DNA of 64,000 bases from positions 21,376,871-21,440,870 of the forward strand of contig CM041298.1 of assembly GCA_023052935.1 (NCBI GenBank). The letters run 5' to 3'. The first letter of the stretch is position 1, and every line of letters begins with the position of its first letter. A model generated the notes under the pieces. That model searched no databases, was not told where the DNA came from, and saw nothing but the letters and a program-made list of their open reading frames with translations. This document shows, piece after piece, positions 53,281-64,000 of this stretch. The translations under genes and the position numbers were made by a program. The DNA is from Piezodorus guildinii (taxonomy: Eukaryota; Arthropoda; Insecta; Hemiptera; Pentatomidae).

Positions 53281-53565
53281 CACGAACACCAAAAAACAAA
53301 AAGGAACAATCTACACCTCTACAAGTCTTAAAGGGTATCAGGTTTCAGTACATAGAGAAATACGTACTGCCAACGGCCGTGCAAGGAGGTCTTAGACTGA
53401 GATCACGCTTGGTGTGCCCCTGATAAGTCTCCCTACCCCACGGTCGCCCCACTGCTGAAATAACAGAAGAAATAATTATTACACCATGGCTCGGGCTCAA
53501 ACCCGTGACCTGGTGTGGATTAGTCTTGTGTTCTATTAGCTAGACCACGTTATAATGATGAAACA
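53281..53565 (-). mobile_element. tRNA-derived SINE-C, minus strand
   Basis: Read on minus: AACGTGGTCTAGCTAATAGA (box A-like) and TCACGGGTTTGAGCCCGAG (box B) about 45 bases later, then a body with GGGGCGACCGTGGGGTAGGG and AAGACCTCCTTGCACGGCCG. Unlike SINE-A and SINE-B. Single copy here, so the 3' border is approximate. Confidence 0.55.
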
Positions 53566-53963
53566 GAAAGCCGTCATCTCCAGGTGCTTAAGTTTCGAAG
53601 AGAAGAATAACCCAGTCTTGAGTTGATTTCAAGAGAAATTTATGTTTCTGGACTTAAGAGGAGAGCATCCCAAATGTGTCCTACCAATTTTTTTTTCTTA
53701 CAAAAAACTAGACATATAACCTTTATTAGCAGAGCAAAAAAAAATTCTAATTAGAAACCAACGCTCCCCAGAAGTCGCATAAAATAATCGGAAAGTTTGT
53801 GCTCAAAAAACGTTAATTATTTTATTTTATTAATATTTCTTGATCTATTGAAGGTAGAATAATAAGTTTAGCGTCAAAATTATCATATTTCAAAGCGAAA
53901 TAATTTAAAAATAATTAATTAAATTATTTAAGTTTTTGCTTGGTAATAACCTAATTTTACTTT
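53566..53963. other. No gene seen
   Basis: AT-rich spacer. Confidence 0.4.
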
Positions 53964-55570
53964 TTACTCTTACTTACCTATATATGAAATATATAGTAAG
54001 GGAAAGTATTGCGATCGAGAAAATTTTCGAATTCTAGTTTTCAACGGAAATACACGTTTTAGGGTTCACTGAGTCCAAATAACCAAGTCCCGCAAAAAGG
54101 TCTGTGTGTGTGATAACTCCCAGGCAAAAATGGAAAGTCCTATGAAAATGAAATTTTATATTTAAGACAAAAAGACGGCCGAGACGTTACAAAAATTTTT
54201 TCATCAAAATCAGCTTACCAGATCAGCCATTTTATACCTTGCATTTTGCACCTTTTTAAGATTTTCTCAAACACAGCTCTAACGATTTTGATTAAACTCT
54301 ATACATCAATGTAAAATTTGATGGGCATTAATATGATGTAGGTTTCATTCTGATTGAAATAGTCTGATGGGGCTTGAATGCAGATATTTTAAATTTCTTT
54401 CCTCTAAAGTATCTTTAATTTAGTATTATCTGGTTACCACTGATGAAAAACAGCTAAATATGCCAGTTGGGTGAATTTAAAAAACAAGTAATGGAGAAAA
54501 CTGAAAACATATTTTTTTAATGCAATTTTTTGTTTTTGAACATCAGAACAGTAATATACATGTCCATCCTCTGTCCACTCTATCAACACAAGATCCCAGC
54601 CCCTGAATTTGTTCATTCTTTCAGAGATCTTTCGTTATTTGCGCTTATTCGTTTTGGAATTTTCTTTGTCTAAATTACTTTTAATTTTGTTGATTCTATA
54701 AAAATAACTATATTATCTTGTTACTATTGATAAAAAACAGGTAAATATATAAATTGAATGAATTCGATATCCAACTAAAGGAGAAAACAGAAAAATATAT
54801 TTTTAATGCAATTTTTTGTACATAAGAGCAGTAAAATACATGTATGATATACCGTTGGAAAGCTAAAGATTTTAGAAAAAATATTATCTTATACACAAGC
54901 TTTTAAAAGTTAATAAAGAGTGATGAAAAGAAGATAAAACTAACTGATTATTTTAGATAATAATATAATAGATTTTTTAATAAAACACATGTTTCTATAT
55001 AAATTCATTCTTTAATAGTTTCGCGTATTTTTATCTCTAACTGTATTTTAAAATTCTTTCATTGATTTTAAAAATGGAGGTAAGTGAAAGTCGTGTGTTG
55101 CCCGCACCAGATTTTTTATTTTGTAGATTCGAAAAAATTAATGATACCGCCTGTTTCGCATTGCTAAAAAACAGGTAAATAGATAAATATCCAACTACAC
55201 GAGAAAACTGCCAAAATATTTCTACAGTGAAATCTTTTGTTTTTTTTAATTTTAGAACAGTAATACATGTGTATAATATACCGTTGGAATGCTAAAGATC
55301 TCAGAAAAAAACAACACTATTTTATACACAAAATGTTATCTTATTCATACAATTGTAAAAGTTAACGGAGAGTGATAAAAAGCTAATAAAATAAACTGAT
55401 TGTCGCAGATAATAATAAAATTATTTAATAAAACACATGCTTCTATTAAAATCTAATTTAAATAATTCTTTAACAATTTATTTTTGTTGATAAATTTCTT
55501 TAAGAATTCTTGAATTGATATAAATAATGGAAGTAATTGAAAGTCGTGTGTTGCGCGAACCAGACTTTTT
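53964..55570 (+). repeat. Repeat X, three partial copies in tandem
   Basis: Copy 1 53964-54560 starts CTTACTTACCTATATATGAA. Copy 2 54665-55117 (3' half) ends GTTGCCCGCACCAGATTTTT. Copy 3 55118-55570 (3' half) ends GTGTTGCGCGAACCAGACTT. 54561-54664 is a foreign ~100 bp stretch of unknown origin between 1 and 2. Confidence 0.72.
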
Positions 55571-55705
55571 TTTTTACGCGACTCCTGGATAGCGTTAGTC
55601 CCAAGTATTTTGCAGAGTCTAATAGTTTAATGTTTAGTTTTACCTAAAAAAAAAACTTCATCAAAATCTGTGAGACAAATTTGTGCTCCTCTTCTAGTTA
55701 GTAAT
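55571..55705 (-). mobile_element. Jockey-type LINE scrap
   Basis: On minus, IKLLDSAKYLGLTLSRS resembles the K-Y-L-G-L-x-L-D segment before the RT thumb. A similar short scrap follows the fragment at 45850. Isolated and frame-broken. Confidence 0.4.
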
Positions 55706-55737
55706 TTTATTGGCTTTTTTTTTTGTCATTATACATA

Positions 55738-55761
55738 ATATATATATATATATATATATAT
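55738..55761. repeat. (TA)n microsatellite
   Basis: About 12 TA units. Confidence 0.8.
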
Positions 55762-56049
55762 GCGCCTTCAATCTTGAGAAAAGAAAATATGAAACCCAGT
55801 TTTATCGTTCTTGGATTATAGGTTATGAAGTGCACGATCAATATTTTATGGCCGTTCAAGGTCATATCCTCAAATGTCCTTTGCACCTTTGTTCCGCCAT
55901 TGTCATTCATAATTATGGCGATACATAAAGCACAACATGTATCACTTATTAAGCAGATCAATACATAAATGTATCCTGGAAATGGAATAATAGGCACAAG
56001 GATAAGCGAAGCGATGCTCAATGCGACTAGCGAACTCTACCTCTGCCAA

Positions 56050-56140
56050 TTAGGTAACCGCATCATATTCCAATTCCATTTCAGTATCAATGGCATGAGA
56101 GATCTGTTTTAATGACCTCCGGGTATGTTCTTCAGGCCTT
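56050..56140 (-). CDS. Candidate upstream exon or decayed micro-exon
   Basis: On minus, the tract TATTTTTTTAG ends at 56141 and the phase used by the micro-exons reads RPEEHTRRSLKQISHAIDTE before a TAA at 56052-56050. Opening with P-E as the other units do is suggestive. No good GT donor in phase 2 precedes the stop (only GTCATT at about 56116, which would give a 24 bp exon). It may be a decayed unit, an alternative terminal exon, or chance. Confidence 0.25.
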
Positions 56141-56203
56141 CTAAAAAAATAATTAGGGTTCAATCTGTATAAAATCGCTCATAAACATTCTTTGGACTCA
56201 TAA

Positions 56204-57155
56204 TTACTCTTACCTACCTATACATGTAATATATTGTAAGGTAAAGTATTGCGATCATGAAAATTTTCAAATTCAAGTTTTCATCGGCAATATACGACGG
56301 CTTCGGGTCCCGTGTCATCGTGTGATGTGAAGTCTTTTGCGAAAACCAAAAGTCGTATGAAACTGAAATTTGAAGTTAAGACAACTTTACGCCCGATATA
56401 TTACAGCAGCATTTTCATAAAACTACGCTTACCAGAAGAGCCACTCTATACCGTGTATTTAGCACCTTTTTACGATTTCCTCAAAAACGGCTTTGACGAT
56501 TTTGATTCAACTAGCTATATGGATCTTAAATTTAATAGGGTTTAATATTATACAGGTTTCATTCTGATTGAAATAGTCAGACAGGGCTTAAATGCCGATA
56601 TTTTCAATTTTCTTCCGCTAATGTACCTTTCAATTTGTACATTCCAAAAGAATAACCATATCATTTTAATGAAATAGATTAAGGACGGCTATATACACAC
56701 AATATACAATATACATATATATATACAAATCGGACGAATTTGATGACTGACCAAAGGATAAAAGAGCAAAACTATTTTTTATGTAATTTTTTTTTTGGTA
56801 ATAAGAACAGTAATATAGACGTATAATATACCGCTAGAAAGAGAAAGATTTTAGATAAAATATTATCTGATAAACTTTTTCTGATTAACAATTTTATATA
56901 TTTAATCCAAATCATATGTTTCCAACGAAATGAATACACGTTTTATTAAAATCAAATTCAAATATTTTTTAAATTGAAGTATATATAATAGTTTTTTAAA
57001 TTGGTTTTAACAGCCGAGGTAAGCGAAAATCGTGTATTGCCCACACCGGATTTTTTCATCTCTAACTTCATTTAAAACTCCTCAGCTTGTTGATTAATAG
57101 CTGATATTGACAATAGAGGTAAACGAAAGTTGTGTGTTGTTCTCACCACAATATT
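56204..57155 (+). repeat. Repeat X copy plus tandem 3' remnant
   Basis: TCTTACCTACCTATACATG through AAAGTATTGCGATCATGAAA to CGTGTATTGCCCACACCGGA (57050), then a second terminus GAAAGTTGTGTGTTGTTCTC at 57125. Confidence 0.72.
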
Positions 57156-57261
57156 TTTATTTTATTATTATTTTTATGTTTTTATTTTTTTTTACAGTCG
57201 TTTGAAGTTAAGTTCTTGCTTTGAATTATTAATCTTTTTTCTTTCACACTTGCTTTATATT

Positions 57262-57334
57262 ACTTTCACTTACCTATATATGAAATATATAGTAAGGGAA
57301 AGTATTGCGATTGTCAAATTCCAGTTTTTAACGG

Positions 57335-57385
<51 letters not shown>

Positions 57386-57391
57386 ATATAC
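57262..57391 (+). repeat. Repeat X start joined to (TA)n
   Basis: TTTCACTTACCTATATATGA and AGTAAGGGAAAGTATTGCG stop at ACGGAAAT, continuing as about 50 bases of TA repeat, then CACACGCGCACACAC. Confidence 0.7.
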
Positions 57392-57629
57392 ATACACGCA
57401 CACGCGCACACACATATATGAGAATAAAATTCTTAAATATATATAAAAAATCATAAATTGACTTTATCAAGGGAGGTAGGTAAACTTCGAGTGGTGTTTT
57501 AGAAAGTTAAAGAATTTTAGCACTTTAAAATTCTTTAATGCATTGACTTCTATTTCCTTAGCTAGATGAAGAATACATTGCATACATCTGTGTGCCCAAG
57601 AACCATATAAATCTTTGTTTTCTCTTTAG

Positions 57630-57739
57630 CCTGGGTTGCCATATGCACCGAACATTCCACCCTTCAGCCTGACCTTACTGTGGAAAAGTTATACTGTTTG
57701 TATTCAGGCGGCGAAGCGATAGGAATACACTACTTATAA
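57630..57739 (+). CDS. Candidate plus-strand exon, unassigned
   Basis: After TTGTTTTCTCTTTAG (a good acceptor) an open frame of 35 codons reads WVAICTEHSTLQPDLTVEKL, then YCLYSGGEAIGIHYL and a stop. The block 57590-57860 is more complex than its surroundings and is not a repeat seen elsewhere here. No upstream exon could be identified and the motif is unknown, so this is weak. Confidence 0.2.
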
Positions 57740-57884
57740 GCGAGTTCTTTTTCAAGATTGTCAGCCGGAGTTCGAACAAGTGGACTAAAAACTTTCTGAG
57801 GAGAAGAGAACAGTGTCCTCCCACTGTAATCTTATTCTACTTTCGGTTTCCCTGAATCGTATTGTATTTCTGAATAACAAAAGT

Positions 57885-58530
57885 AAAAAAAAAATCTGGT
57901 GCGCGCAACACAACACTTTCACTTACCTCCGCTGTTAAGATCAAATTAATAAGGAATTTTTAATTACATTTAAAGATACAAATAAATTGTTAACGAATTA
58001 ATTGTTTTTAATTTTAATAGAAACATATGTTTTATTAAATAATCTATTATATTTTTATCAACAACAATCAGTTAGTTTTATCGGCTTTTTGTCATTCTCC
58101 ATTAACCTTTAAAATTCCGTTTATTAGATAATATTTTTTCTAAAATCTTTAGCTTTTCAACAGTATATTATACATCTATATTACTATTCTTATGTTCAAA
58201 AACCAAAATTGCATACAAAAATATATTTGCACTTTTCTCCTTTAGTAGTTTATAAAATTAAATACCTACATCATATTAAAGCCCATCAAATTTGACATCA
58301 ATATATAGAGTTTAAGCGTTAGAGCCGTTTTAAATTAAATGAGAAAAGTTGCAAAATGCATGGTAGAAAGGATCGTCTGGTTAGCTGATTTTAATGAAAA
58401 AGATTCTGTAACATCTCGAGCGTATAGTTGTCTTAAATATGAAATTTCAGTTTCAAAGCACTTTTAGTTTTAGTTACCACACACAGACCTTTTTGTGGGA
58501 TTTGGTCATTTGAACTAGTTTTGAGGCTAG
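57885..58530 (-). repeat. Repeat X, minus strand
   Basis: CTGGTGCGCGCAACACAACA at the 3' terminus, AGCTTTTCAACAGTATATTA in the middle and ACACACAGACCTTTTTGTGG near the 5' part, where it stops at 58530. Confidence 0.72.
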
Positions 58531-58564
58531 TTTGAAAACAATTAATTTATACTGAAAAAAAAAA

Positions 58565-58725
58565 AAAAATGTAAAAATATGAGCGCGACACACGACATTC
58601 ACTTAACTCTGTTGTTAAAATCAATTTCAATAATTTTTTAGAAATTTTAAATATACTTGGAGATATAAATAAATTGTTAAAGAAATAATTGCATTAAATT
58701 TCAATAGATTTACTGAAAAATAACG
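58565..58725 (-). repeat. Repeat X 3' end, minus strand
   Basis: GAGCGCGACACACGACATTC and CACTTAACTCTGTTGTTAAA, then truncated. It follows another minus-strand copy. Confidence 0.6.
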
Positions 58726-58865
58726 AGCTGGTTTTTTTTTTTTTTTTTTTTTACAAAATTTGAGTAAAAAAAATCAATCCAATAGATAACCATATTAACC
58801 ATTCATAGGGAACAATTACACTAAATTTGGAGCTATGCACCCAGCACAGGAATTTCACTAGTTTC

Positions 58866-59070
58866 AATCCTTGCTTCCTCTACAATCCCTGATAATCCTC
58901 TTAGGCGTCTGAAAAGAAGATGCCCCCGAGACCTTCTAGTTTAGCATAGTCTTTGGGGTGCTGCCAATGGGTAGTATCCCTACATATGAATTATTTCAAC
59001 ATATATTGAATCACTCAATGTATTATATTATACAGTTGTAAATACCATAAAATAATATTGAAAAACAAAT
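58866..59070 (+). mobile_element. LINE-D 3' end
   Basis: CCTGATAATCCTCTTAGGCG, TGAAAAGAAGATGCCCCCGA and the tail ACAGTTGTAAATACCATAAA. A repeat X scrap (GTGAAAGTCGTGTGTTGCGC) follows at 59108. Confidence 0.6.
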
Positions 59071-59249
59071 TATTTACAAATTCATAAAAACTATTTAAAT
59101 TTATTTATGTGAAAGTCGTGTGTTGCGCGTACCAGATTTTTTTCTATTTATGTGAAGAATCTGTCAAGGGTTAAGCCACGATATTTCAATGATTGAGTCA
59201 GAAAGGATTTTGTTTTTTTCCAAAGTAAGAATATGAAGTTAAGAAATAT

Positions 59250-59830
59250 TATTAATTCAGAAAATCCCCTTATCGCCGGACTTTGATTTCGTGAAGAAGC
59301 CGTGATATCCTAAGCCTGGCTTAGGCGAGGTAATTAAAACAAACTGATTGCTGCCTCCAGTTCCACTGAATCCTTCCTGTCACTTTTAGGGGAGTAGAAG
59401 TGGATGAAGAAAATTCCTACTTTCCCCAAAAATCCGCTGATCCAGCCTTTTTCCTCGCACCTCCAGAAAGGAATATCTTCGAGCTTTTAATTGGATCCGC
59501 CTCTTATTAAACTCATTAAGACGATTCAGACAAAAGGGTCCGACTTCAGTGAGTGCTCCGAGTTTCATAAATGCCTTTAGATATAATAAAGCATCTTCGT
59601 TCGTTCCTCTCCTCCCAAGTTGGAGTATTAAAAGTTGTACTTAATTTGACTCGGGCCATTTATAACTCTTTATAGAAAATGGCACGGCGATTATTAAAGC
59701 ATTTCTTCAAATCAACTGTAATTGATCTCTCCAACTTCAATAACGACTATGGAACAATATCTTTGCATATTATTAAGTTTTACTTCCTCAACGAACTGAG
59801 AAATGAGAAAACAGGAAAGGGAAAGTGAAG
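59250..59830. other. Complex repeat-free block; possible conserved non-coding element
   Basis: About 580 bases of balanced composition with TTAATTGGATCCGCCTCTTA and TTAAACTCATTAAGACGATT, no repeat partner in the window. An open minus frame (59386-59568) has no motif. Confidence 0.25.
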
Positions 59831-59898
59831 AAGCTAAGGAACAAATCCCTTTATACATAAATAATCGTTAATTTTTTCGGATTCCTTTTTTGTTTTTT

Positions 59899-60034
59899 GT
59901 TTATAGATTTACAGAAAATCTATGATATGGTTCCAGTGTGCAGACTATATGAATCTTTAAAAAACATAGGGATAAGACATTATTTAATAAAAGTCATCAA
60001 AATCTTGTATAATAGTGCTACAGGAAAAATCACG
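59899..60034 (+). pseudogene. Reverse transcriptase scrap, RTE-like
   Basis: Reads FIDLQKIYDMVPVCRLYESL, then KNIGIRHYLIKVIKILYNSA: RT motif A (F-x-D-x-x-K-x-Y-D) and the following helix. It is cut by the foldback element at 60036. Too short to name a family beyond RTE-like LINE. Confidence 0.6.
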
Positions 60035-60035
60035 A

Positions 60036-60865
60036 TTTAGTGTCCAATATTCTATAACTTTTGATCTAATTATAATAAATTAACTATTCTTTTTTCATTT
60101 ATGAGTATGGGATGTCCTTTATTAGTGAGTGTAAAAAAAATTGCAGTTTTGTGGTTTTTGAAGTTAAATTAGAGAAACGATAATTGCTTCAATCAAACCT
60201 TATTTTGCCTTTTATTACACTTCATGAATTTTAGAAACCATGAAACATTTGCAAAATTATTTAACACGAATTGTTAGCTAGAAAAAAAAATCTTAAAAAA
60301 GTTTATTGGAAACATTTTTTTTTTTTTTTAATATGAAGTTGATTGACGGTACTAAAATACCATGATACAATTTGATGGATCAAATGCGATATTTTAATTA
60401 AGTCTCAGTCATTATATACCTCATATTTTATAATTTGTATTTTATTTATTTATTTTTTTGTTCCATTGATATTCACAGGATAAGTATCGAACAATTATCA
60501 CTTTGTTAAGTTAAATAAATATGTTTTGTAAAGTTAAATATAAATCTGTCGATTTTTTGCCTTTAAACAATTATTCCTTATAAATTCTTTATACGTCGTA
60601 AATTCCCAAGTAAGGCAATCATGAACGCAGGCAATTATATAGAAGCAGGTAATAAATCATTTCCTACGATTTAAATGCTCAAATATTGAATAAAAAATCG
60701 ATAGAATAGAAAAAAAAATGTATGTATGTATGTAACTTTGAAAAATAATTAAAAAATGTAACGATAGTAATTTTTTTACACCCACTAATAATGGATATCC
60801 CAAAAGAATTTTTAATTTATCTTAATTAGATCAAAAGTTATAGGATTTTGTCCACTCTTGGTTTT
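60036..60865. mobile_element. Foldback MITE with ~100 bp inverted ends
   Basis: The left arm (60040-60155) contains CTATAACTTTTGATCTAATT and ATTAGTGAGTGTAAAAAAA; the right arm (60755-60860) holds the reverse complements TTTTTTTACACCCACTAAT and AATTAGATCAAAAGTTATAG. About 600 bases between, without an open frame. A target-site duplication is not obvious, and the arms have diverged. Confidence 0.6.
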
Positions 60866-61161
60866 TCCATACGGTGCTGCGAACATGCGACAGTATCTTG
60901 AAACTTGCTTGAGCATGTTAAAGTTCTCAAACCTTAGGGAAGTGTAATTTTTTTTTCCCCGAGTACAAACATTTATTATTGAAAAGATTTAACCAAAATG
61001 GCTTGTTTTGAACCATTTTGACTAGAATTCACTTAAGTCATTTTTATTGATTTAGTGATTGTGACATAGTATAGACGATAATTTTCATTCTGATGTAACT
61101 TTTAATATGTAACTGTAATATTTTATTTTATGGGAATATATTTTTTTTAATCTTCCATTTC
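60866..61161. other. No gene seen
   Basis: Spacer without motif. Confidence 0.35.
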
Positions 61162-61240
61162 CTAAAAAAAAATCTGGTGCGTGCAACACACGACTTTGAC
61201 TTACCTCTGTTATTAATATCCATGATGTCCAAATTTGATT
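61162..61240 (-). repeat. Repeat X 3' end, minus strand
   Basis: ATCTGGTGCGTGCAACACAC and GACTTTGACTTACCTCTGTT, then truncated by the LINE. Confidence 0.65.
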
Positions 61241-61264
61241 TACTGTAGAAACACTTATAATTAT

Positions 61265-62150
61265 AGAAATGAAAAATAATCTTTATTCTGGGACATAGTC
61301 CCTTACGAGCAACAAATATGTACAATTAAAGTATACAGTGTATCTGGCCAAAAGACCAAATGATTATGATTAATTCTTATTTAAAATGGTGTAAGAAGTA
61401 ATGAAATAAAAAAAGGAATATATCTATATAATAAAACAAATAAGTAAAATAAATAAACTTCTCCAGATACATACATTTGCTGAACAAAACTAAATTTAAA
61501 AAGATTAATAAATTAAGTTAGGCATGATCAATAAATAGTATTTCCTTTTTACATTCAAAATCTGATGTTTGATATAAAACGTCATTGCTGTTGAGCGTCT
61601 GTTTGGGAATACAGGAGGTATTGGAACAGTTGAGACTTGAATGATGATAGAGATGAAGCATGGCGGATATGAGTAGGTAGGGAATTCCAGAGATTTGCAG
61701 AGCGGACAAGAAAGGAATGATCAAAAGTAGTTGTTCTATGGGTAGGAATGTAAAGGTCAGCATGGCGAGACCTTGTTTCGAGGGAGTGGATTGACGATTT
61801 AAATTGTAGAAGATTGTGAATATAGGGAGGGAGCTGGGTGTTAATGGTTTGGTAAAGAAATGATCCTAGGAAATATTGTCTACGAATTGGAGGAAGGAGC
61901 CACTTTAACTCGCCGTATAAATGGGTCACATGTGACCGCTTCGGAGTGTTGAGGACAAATTTTAAAAATATGTTCATAATTCGCTTTAGCCTGTCCTCAA
62001 GCAATGTCGGGAGGCCACCATATACTAAGCAGCAATAGTCAAAGTGGGGGAAAACAAGTGAGGAAATAAGGAGGTTACGGATGGATGATGGAAGAAGATG
62101 ACGGGAACGATGAAAGTATTAGAGGGTACTTATTGTTCTGCGTGAAATTT
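61265..62150 (-). mobile_element. CR1/L2-like LINE, minus strand, 5'-truncated
   Basis: The 3' UTR starts at 61270 (TTTATTCTGGGACATAGTCC). The coding part (62004-61582) is open for 140 codons: DRLKRIMNIFLKFVLNTPKR, LKWLLPPIRRQYFLGSFLYQ, FDHSFLVRSANLWNSLPTH and FKSQLFQYLL. It is the best preserved C-terminus of this family in the window. Confidence 0.75.
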
Positions 62151-62209
62151 GGGTAATATGGGGTTTCCTTTATATGTTTTGATTCTTAAAGATAAATTTA
62201 AATTATTAG

Positions 62210-62270
62210 CCTATTTACTTGATGTATGTACATACAGTTGTAAATTTCAATAAATGAATTAAAAATTAAA
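62210..62270 (+). mobile_element. LINE-D 3' tail scrap
   Basis: TTTACTTGATGTATGTACAT then ACAGTTGTAAATTTCAATAA, as at 31490-31530. Confidence 0.45.
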
Positions 62271-62915
62271 TTTAAATTTTAAATATATTTGTGATTACCT
62301 GTTCTTTAGTAAATTACAATATTATATGTCTATGAGAATTTACAAAATTACTAAAAGTTTCTAAACACATACAGTACAAATATGCGTTTCACATCGGCAA
62401 AACTTTGCCTTAAACATAATTTACATGAGTATATTTTCTTGCTTTTCATAACGAAATTAGTTTGATTGACTTTAAATATTGGCAACATTTTATTCGTATA
62501 TTTCTTTATAAATTTTTTTTAAGGTTAATGTCCGTGATATAACTTTTGCCACCAATATAAAATATGAATACTACGAGTATTTTAAGCTGAGTTTAAGACA
62601 ATTTATGAAATGTATAAATAAATTACGTACCTTAATTTCCTATGATAATGAGCAAATTTGTAATATTTATTTGTTTAATTAGCATGCAGTACGAACACAA
62701 AGTGTTTCACCTGAGAGACAAATACAATGTAACTGGGTAGCAAAAGCAATGTGTTAGTCGTCGTAGCCCGTAGGATTCTTAAAACGCAAAACAAATTGAA
62801 GGATTCTTAGAACGCAAAACAATGATTTTCATAAATATAAAATTTAACTTAATTGTAAAAGTCGGGACTTTTAAAACGTAGAGTCACGCGGGACAAATTT
62901 TAATAAAGCGGGACG
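62271..62915. other. No gene seen
   Basis: AT-rich; a short direct repeat GGATTCTTARAACGCAAAAC occurs at 62771 and 62801. Confidence 0.4.
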
Positions 62916-62919
62916 TCTG

Positions 62920-63511
62920 GTTAAAAAAATTGCATACAAAATTATTTTAGGTCTTATCTCCTTTAGTTGTTCATCAAATTTGCTCAACTTGCATATTCAG
63001 GCGTTATTTATCAATTCGAATAAGATGATGTGCCTACATTTTTTTAATCTACTAAATTAAAGATACTTTAGAGGAAAGAAATTTAAAATATCTGCATTCA
63101 AGCCCCATCAGACTATTTCAATCAGAATAAAACCTACATGATATTAAAGCCCATTAAATTTTATATCGATATCGAGAGTTTAATCAAAATCGCTAGAGCC
63201 GTTTTTGAGAAAATCGTGAATAGGTGCAAAATGCAAAGTATGAAGTGACTCTCCTGGTTATCTGATTTTGGTGAAAAAAGTTGCTGTAACATCTCGGGTA
63301 TATAGTAGTCCTAAATATGAAATTCCAGTTTCATAGGACTTTTTGTTTACGCCCTAGACTAACCACACACAGACCTTTTTGCGGGACTTGGTCATTTGGA
63401 CTCAGGGTACCCTAAAACGTGCATTTCCGTAGAAAACTGGAATTCGAAAATTTTCACGATCGCAATACTTTCCCTTAATATATATCTCATAGATATGTAA
63501 GTGAAAGTAAA
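62920..63511 (-). repeat. Repeat X 5' two-thirds, minus strand
   Basis: TTGCATACAAAATTATTTTA to TTTTCACGATCGCAATACTT and ATGTAAGTGAAAGTA at the 5' border. The 3' half is missing. Confidence 0.72.
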
Positions 63512-63636
63512 ATTCAATTGATTAATTTTCACGATAAATACTTATTTTTTTTATTTTTTTATATTCCTCCATTATAGGTTCCATTTAGGGAAACAATAAA
63601 GAAACGGAACTAAAACAAGGAAGCGCAGATGCTAAC

Positions 63637-63723
63637 CTATCGCTTGGAGATCTATTATTGCCGGATCAACTGGAGCCTTAGGGACGGTTTTTCTCCAGGG
63701 TCCGTCCACATGAGATCGACCGC
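63637..63723 (-). CDS. Candidate exon, minus strand
   Basis: On minus, CCTCTCCCTCTTCCAG is an excellent acceptor ending 63724; GTTAGC is a modest donor at 63636-63631. The 87 bp between is open in one frame: GRSHVDGPWRKTVPKAPVDP, then AIIDLQAI (phase 1-1). Its phase differs from the phase 2 array, so direct joining to 48226 would not work without another exon. The surrounding 63600-63900 is GC-richer and unique here. It might be a 5' exon of the MIC10-like gene, another gene or an LTR. Confidence 0.25.
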
Positions 63724-64000
63724 CTGGAAGAGGGAGAGGTTGTTTTAACTTGGAACATCTTAATCAGATCACTTATCTTCAAATAGATCTTGTGGATCTT
63801 CCTCTTGGCGGCTTCCCCTGGGATCTTTGGGGTGGGAGGAAAAGAAGGGGGTGGTAATACATCAAGTCGGAACCGAGGTTGAAGGCCAATCCAAACTACG
63901 GCTCACATCTAATATTTTCTCTTCTCTTATTAAAGACTATTAAGGCTATACAGAGGTAAGGTGAGATACAACAAAATATTACAATTGGCCTTGCGGAATA
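63724..64000. other. Unassigned complex sequence to window end
   Basis: GC-richer than the flanks, with GGATCTTCCTCTTGGCGGCT and GGGGTGGGAGGAAAAGAAGG. No repeat partner or clear open frame. Confidence 0.3.

Noticed and set aside
57130..57470. Overlapping open frames on both strands rich in Tyr/Ile
   Set aside because: They translate the (TA)n and (CA)n microsatellite; no coding content.

Overview
This is AT-rich nuclear DNA from an arthropod, most likely an insect. The evidence is relics of Jockey-, I/Loa- and RTE-clade LINEs, DD34D mariners, Helitrons, tRNA-derived SINEs and an errantivirus-like envelope ORF, plus split coding exons with GT/AG borders and long introns. The species cannot be named from the sequence. 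Almost every long open frame is transposon-derived; I see no bacterial-style genes, operons, rRNA or CRISPR.

One host gene can be supported, on the minus strand. Three exons (30429-30323, 29196-29149, 18974-18880) join in frame and encode a MIC10 (MICOS subunit) core: an N-terminal W-x-x-C segment, a first glycine-patterned membrane segment, a Lys-rich turn before Trp-Pro, and a second GxGxGxG membrane segment. Upstream on the same strand lie five micro-exons (48226-48155, 46031-45975, 44734-44681, 38274-38194, 35163-35110). Each is bounded by AG/GT, is a multiple of three long, and is in phase 2. They encode short Pro/Glu/Lys-rich units, three of them opening with a PEGFC-like motif. A candidate terminal exon at 10635-10490 begins with the stop codon and carries AATAAA. 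The model spans about 38 kb and its 5' end is not in hand; weaker upstream candidates are at 56140 and 63723.

Layout. 0-1 kb: 3' end of an errantivirus-like retroelement (env C-terminus and probable LTR). 1-1.8 kb: Helitron relic with an internally deleted mariner inside it. 2-6.3 kb: 'repeat X' (an ORF-less ~1 kb family), SINE-A, SINE-B and a CR1/L2-like LINE end. 8-10.2 kb: I/Loa-like LINE with RT, RNase H and CCHC-type tail. 11-18 kb: four repeat X copies, a mariner, a Jockey-clade end. 20-25 kb: a second mariner, a LINE end, and a nested stack (repeat X split by two tandem Helitrons and a Jockey LINE). 31.6-34.7 kb: nearly intact RTE-like LINE. 35-47 kb: more LINE ends, a RIME-like deletion derivative of that RTE inserted in a SINE, a minisatellite, an unrecognised 171-codon ORF, and an inverted SINE-A pair. 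48-64 kb: LINE-D and Jockey fragments, repeat X in tandem, a foldback MITE, and two complex, repeat-free blocks that could be conserved non-coding DNA (one more lies near 27.3 kb).

The transposons appear to be passive cargo in the introns of the MIC10-like gene; nested insertions with target-site duplications allow a relative insertion order to be read.
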